Positions 59,880 through 64,000 of a stretch of DNA of 64,000 nucleotides are shown one piece after another. This DNA comes from Pinus tabuliformis. Taxonomy: Eukaryota > Streptophyta > Pinopsida > Pinales > Pinaceae. Within the stretch, counting starts at the first letter, position 1, and each line of letters opens with the position of its first letter. Location of the stretch: the NCBI GenBank assembly GCA_031772625.1, contig CM062805.1:510798102-510862101 (forward strand), given 5' to 3'. Both the position numbers and the translations under genes were made by a program. The notes beneath the pieces were generated by a model that saw only the letters and a list, made by a program, of their open reading frames with translations, did no database searches and had not been told where the DNA came from.

Positions 59880-60800
59880 TTAAACATCAATAATAGTATG
59901 GACAGTGACGAATAGCAAAATATCATTCAAGTTCTACAAAAATATAAAGGGTATTTTGCTTGGGACTATCCATACATGGAGGGCATAGACCCACAATTAT
60001 GTACACATCATATCTACACCAAAAAGGATGCTCATCCTATCTGGCAACCTCAATGGAGACTGAATCTGCATCTCAAAGATATTGTAAAAGAAGAACTACA
60101 GAATTTGTTGGATGTGAATTTTATTTATCCCATTTCAGATAGTAAGTGGGTCTATCCACTGGTAGTTGTTCCCAAGAAAAACGAGAAGTGGCGCATCTGT
60201 GTGGATTATAGGGAATTGAAGAACGCCATGCAGAAACATCACCTCCCTCTTCCATTTATTGATCAAGTCCTTGATACACTCACATGAAAACAATTATTTT
60301 CCTTTCTTGATGGCTTTAGCAGCTATAATTAGATCCAAATCGCCCCTGAAGACCAAAACAAAACCACCTTTACCTGCCCATGGGGTACATTTTCTTATAG
60401 AGTGTTACCGTTTGGTTTATGCAATGCCCCAACTACATTTCAGAGGGTCATACTTAGTATTTTTGCTGATCTGATAAATGAGGGACTTGAAGTTTACATG
60501 GATGACTTCACCTTGTATGGGGACGACTTTGACCAAGCACTATAGAAATTAGAGAAGGTTTTGGAACGATGCATCACCACCAGGCTGTGTTTAAGAAACA
60601 TAAAGTTTCACATGATGATGACAAAAGGTGTAATCCTACGACACTACATTTATGGGTTGGGATAAAGGTAGACCCAATGAAGATAGAGGTAGTTATCCTA
60701 CTACTTACACCATGTACTCAGACAGAGATATGTAGGTTCCTCGGATATGAAGGTTACTATTGTAGGTTCATAAAAAAAATTCACAAATTGTTGCGCCTTT
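59880..60800 (+). pseudogene. Element E reverse transcriptase
   Basis: From 59960: 'DAHPIWQPQWRLNLHLKDIV', 'VYPLVVVPKKNEKWRICVDY', a TGA at 60286, then 'PWGTFSYRVLPFGLCNAP', 'FQRVILSIFADL' and the catalytic 'VYMDDFTLYGDDFDQAL' (about 60490). Both Asp are kept. A frame change near 60640 leads to 60569-60811 ('VDPMKIEVVILLLTPCTQTE', 'CRFLGYEGYYCRFIKKI'). Confidence 0.78.
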
Positions 60801-61488
60801 GTATGCTTTAATGAGAAATGTTGAATTTAAATGGTCTAATAAATGTGGTAGTGCTTTTACAGATTTGAAGAAATTAGTTTCGACGGCACGAGTATTGCGT
60901 GGACCCAACTGGGATCTACCCTTTCATATCTCTATGGACGCATCAGATGCAGTAATAGGTGATGTCCTCGGCCAAGAGGAGGATAGAAAGCCTTATGCTA
61001 TTTACTATATCAACAAAAATCTTACTGTTGCTGAACTTAATTATACAGTAACAAAAAAGGAATTTTTAGTTGTCGTTTATGCCATAAATAAATTTAGACA
61101 TTATATAATTGGCTATCAAGTTTTTATGTATACTGATCATTCCGCCATTAGATACTTAGCTAACAAACCAATTACAAATGGACAAGTGACTCGTTGGTTG
61201 TTACTTTTGCAAGAGTTTGATATCACCATTAAAGACTGTCCAGGGAAGGAAAACCCAGTCGTGGATTTTCTGTCTCGGGTTCCAAAGATAAATGATCCAC
61301 TGACAGTGGATGACCAGTTTCCATACGAACATTTGTTTTCCATAGGAGTTAAAATGTCATGGTATGGAGATGTAGAAAACTATCTAGTGGTAGGAAAGAT
61401 GCCCAGACACTTGACAGCAGGGGAAAGGAAACTAATTCTCCAGCGCAACATCCAATTTCATGAATTGGTGGATACCTTTTTCATATAG
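60799..61488 (+). CDS. Element E RNase H domain, open frame
   Basis: This is an open 229-codon frame: RT end ('NVEFKWSNKCGSAFTDLKKL'), RNase H with 'HISMDASDAVIGDVLGQEED' (first Asp), 'NYTVTKKEFLVVVYAINKFR' (Glu) and 'VFMYTDHSAIRYLANKPIT' (Asp). Then come 'RWLLLLQEFDITIKDCPGKEN' and the start of the integrase region. It is part of the pol polyprotein, not a separate gene, and is the best-kept gypsy segment in the window. It ends at a TAG at 61486. Confidence 0.75.
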   Translation: MYALMRNVEFKWSNKCGSAFTDLKKLVSTARVLRGPNWDLPFHISMDASDAVIGDVLGQEEDRKPYAIYYINKNLTVAELNYTVTKKEFLVVVYAINKFRHYIIGYQVFMYTDHSAIRYLANKPITNGQVTRWLLLLQEFDITIKDCPGKENPVVDFLSRVPKINDPLTVDDQFPYEHLFSIGVKMSWYGDVENYLVVGKMPRHLTAGERKLILQRNIQFHELVDTFFI

Positions 61489-62690
61489 GGTGTGATATGT
61501 GCATACGCAGATGCATTCGTGAAGATGAAATCTACGACATCTTAAAGGCCTGCCATGATGATCCTTGCGGAGGACACTTCACAGATCATAGAACTAGGCA
61601 TAAGGTACTAGAGATGGGTTATTATTGGCCCACCATTTTTAAAGGCACTAAGAAATATGTCCAGGGTTGTGATAGCTACCAGATGATGGGTTGTCCTGGT
61701 CAATCTAAAGAAATGTCACTGCACCCCAATTGGTAATAGAACCTTTCGAACGATGGGCATTGAATTTTGTTGGCCCATTTCATCCATCGTCAAACCAAAA
61801 GGCCTACATACTGGTTGCTACAGAATATGTAACAAAGAGGGTAGATATATTAGCTTTGCCAAGAGCTACGAAAAAAACCATATTTTGAGTTATTTGTGTA
61901 GTATGTTTTACCTCGGGAAGTGATAATAGATGGAGGGGGAAATTTGTAGGACTTAAGATTACAGCCACTCTACGGAACCACCACATCACACATAGAGTCA
62001 CTTCCCCATATCACCCACAGACAAACGAGTAGGTCGAAAGCACTAATACGGTCATCGAAGCAATTTTGACCAAGACAGTTTCGACACATCAGCGGGGCTA
62101 GGTTGCTAGACTTCCAGAGGTCTTTTGGGCTTATCGCACAACTTGGTGAAATACTACTGGATATTATCTGTACCAACTTTTATTTGGCAAAGAACCCATA
62201 TTTACTATTGAATTTGAAATAAAGACTCTTAGAAAAGCCCAAAAATTGGGACTAGATCTAAGAGAGGCCCAAACTAAACAACTTGAACAAATACATGAAT
62301 TGGATGAAGCTCGACTACTTGCTCTACAATTCACCACAATTATTTAGTAGCAAAGGGCTAAGTGGCATGGAAATCTTATTAAAAGGAAGACATTTCAAAA
62401 AGGAGACTGGGCACTCCTCTATGATTCCAGATTTCAATACTTTCCGGGTAAGTTACAGACAAGGTGGCTTGGCTCATATGAAATTCAATAAGTGCACAAC
62501 AATGGCACCCTCACTCTTACCAGCATTGATGAGTCTTGCCATTCTTTCTGGGTGAATGGACATCAGGTACATCTTTATCATAAACCACTCACCAAAGAGT
62601 CTTTTTTCCAACAGGTACGTGATGATCCCACTATGCAAATTTTAGCTGCAGGGAGTAATGACTCGACAGCTTTACTCTCATGAAAACTTA
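61489..62690 (+). pseudogene. Element E integrase
   Basis: The sequence 'ILKACHDDPCGGHFTDHRT' and 'GYYWPTIFKGTKKYVQGCDS' is the zinc-binding end (61497-61736). The core begins 'EPFERWALNFVGPFHPSSN', with Asn where the first catalytic Asp is expected, and 'VTSPYHPQTNE' marks the third-residue region. The C-terminus (about 62360-62640) reads 'KGDWALLYDSRFQYFPGKLQ' and 'VNGHQVHLYHKPL'. Multiple stops and frameshifts. Confidence 0.75.
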
Positions 62691-62710
62691 TCTCTCTTTA
62701 GCTGTAAATA

Positions 62711-62711
<1 letters not shown>

Positions 62712-62795
<84 letters not shown>

Positions 62796-62836
62796 TATAT
62801 ATATATATATATATATATATAGATATATATATATAT
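62712..62836. repeat. (TA)n microsatellite 3' of element E pol
   Basis: About 125 bp of TA with a few interruptions, then TTTA repeats. Confidence 0.95.
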
Positions 62837-62942
62837 TTATTTATTTATTTATTTTTTTCTTATAGTTGGTTGTAATTTATTTTAGATAGGCATCACTGTG
62901 TAAATACAGGGATTTCTCTTGTTTTTTTGGTGTGTTTAATAA

Positions 62943-63400
62943 TTGTTGTTCAATCAATTGAACAACTATTGTTCAGTCAATTGAACAATTGCTATTTGGT
63001 AGAACGAATAGCTCTGATTTCCTTTTGGTGTGTTTGTTGTTCAATAAATTTAACAACATTTGCTCAATCAATTGAACAACTATGGTTCGGTAGAACGAAC
63101 AACTCCGATTGCTTTTTAGTGTGTTTGTTGTTCAATCAATTGAACAACTGCTGTTGAGTCAAATGAATAGCTTTTGTTCGGTAGATTGAATAGCTCTGAT
63201 TTATTTTTTCGTGTGTTTGTTGTTCAATCAATTGAACAGTTGTTGTTCAGTAAATTGAACAGCTGTTGTTCGATAGAATGAACAACTCTGATTTATTTTT
63301 GGTGTGTTTGTTGTTCAATCAATTGAACAACTGTTGTTCAGTCAATTGAACAGTTGTTGTTCGGTAGAACGAACAACTGTGATTTCTTTTTCTTGTGATC
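62943..63400. repeat. Five-copy 91-bp tandem repeat rich in palindromes
   Basis: Units start at about 62943, 63034, 63124, 63217 and 63308 (spacing 90-93 bp). Each has two or three inverted words (TTGTTCAATCAATTGAACAA, GTTCAGTCAATTGAAC, GTTCGGTAGAACGAAC) followed by 'ctctgattt-ctttttggtgtg'. It lies in the 3' region of element E. Confidence 0.88.
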
Positions 63401-63420
63401 AATAATTGTTATTCCAATAA

Positions 63421-64000
63421 CCGCACAATTGTCGTTCAATTTTAATCAAGAAACCATTTTTCTCTCCCATGATTTCCTATCAAAACCATCTTTTTGGATT
63501 GGGAATTTGTACCCAAGATAAAGGAAAAACAGTAATATTAATACCATTATGACTTGTAAAACCTTTGATGGTTATCTTTATTCTGAAACTGACCTGGTTC
63601 ATCTATATAATGATTGGCTGAATATCTTCCCTTTGGACATATCATAAAATGATTCACTATATTAATACCATGCTAGTTTATATTTCACACTTTGAATTGA
63701 TAATTCCCTTTGGTATGATGATATAGGGATAAAAGCATAACTTTCATTGGCATTTTTTTACTTCTCATGCCATTCCTAACTCTTAAAGAGTAAATGAGCA
63801 TCCCTCCCTTTACAATAAAAATATAAAAATATGGAAATATGGAAAGATTGAAGTACAATAAAAATATTGTTAAAGAGGATAGGGGGTCTCATTATGAGCC
63901 ATCCTACCATGATCATAACGATGTAAAAAGTGACATTCCATTATGGCCACCACACCAAGGTAATGGCCTTCTAGGTAGTCAAAACTATTAAAAGGATAGG
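63421..64000. other. AT-rich end of window without genes
   Basis: I see no coding sequence, no LTR end and no repeat of note. Confidence 0.5.

Larger units (their letters stand above)
55410..64000 (+). mobile_element. Element E: Athila-like Ty3/gypsy, right end outside the window
   Basis: Element E is on the plus strand. It comprises a putative 5' LTR (to about 56644), a PBS of the Athila/Asp-tRNA type, gag, protease, RT, RNase H and integrase through about 62690. A (TA)n array and a 91-bp tandem repeat follow. The RT motif VYMDDF and the RNase H/integrase pattern are Athila-like. Apart from the RNase H frame the genes are broken. I find no 3' LTR before the window ends. Confidence 0.72.

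Noticed and set aside
62943..63400. CRISPR-like array
   Set aside because: The 90-93 bp units are contiguous with no unique spacers, and the context is a plant retroelement.

Overview
This window looks like intergenic DNA from a very large plant genome, most likely a conifer. I found no host gene, tRNA or rRNA. Nearly all recognisable sequence is retrotransposon of different ages: Ty3/gypsy elements of the Tekay-like chromovirus, Tat-like and Athila-like types, Penelope-like elements (PLEs), LINE-type ORF1 genes, SINEs, a foldback MITE and long (TA)n arrays. The conifer call rests mainly on the PLEs, which among land plants have been reported from conifers (the 'Dryad' elements), and on the deep nesting of long LTR elements. 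It is inference, not proof.

Layout. (1) 1-6435 is a Penelope-like block: a reverse transcriptase (RT) frame running off the left edge, 5' leaders carrying hammerhead-ribozyme (HHR) motifs, an N-terminal domain, a decayed GIY-YIG endonuclease end and an inverted 5' fragment. A 2.4-kb LINE-type element (1165-3597) with a target-site duplication (TSD) of about 20 bp sits in the RT gene. Its 710-codon ORF1 carries a 76-residue ubiquitin-like domain ending in LRLRGG, the most unusual protein in the window. (2) 7562-51650 is one nest of LTR retrotransposons. Element A (minus, chromovirus) was entered in the (TA)n tract of its 5' LTR by element B (plus, chromovirus, 16698-47836). B's own 5' LTR was entered by element C (minus, Tat-like, 18754-37476, TSD CCCAT). 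C was entered between RT and RNase H by a 4.06-kb TG...CA insertion (25613-29675, TSD CAAGG). B's RT gene also holds a 2.8-kb solo LTR (39825-42651), and its integrase end holds a foldback MITE. (3) 51651-55400 is AT-rich spacer with a second intact LINE-type ORF1 gene (52746-53888) and a SINE with an 11-bp TSD; another SINE lies inside A's LTR. (4) 55410 to the right edge is an Athila-like plus-strand element, followed by a five-copy 91-bp palindrome-rich tandem repeat.

The gypsy gag-pol frames all carry stops and frameshifts, and several have lost catalytic residues. The two LINE-type ORF1 genes and the visible PLE RT frame are open. Element C also carries an antisense, apparently spliced gene resembling the plant mobile domain, and a second RNase H downstream of integrase. 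Nothing here works as a host pathway; the interest is in the elements' own architecture.
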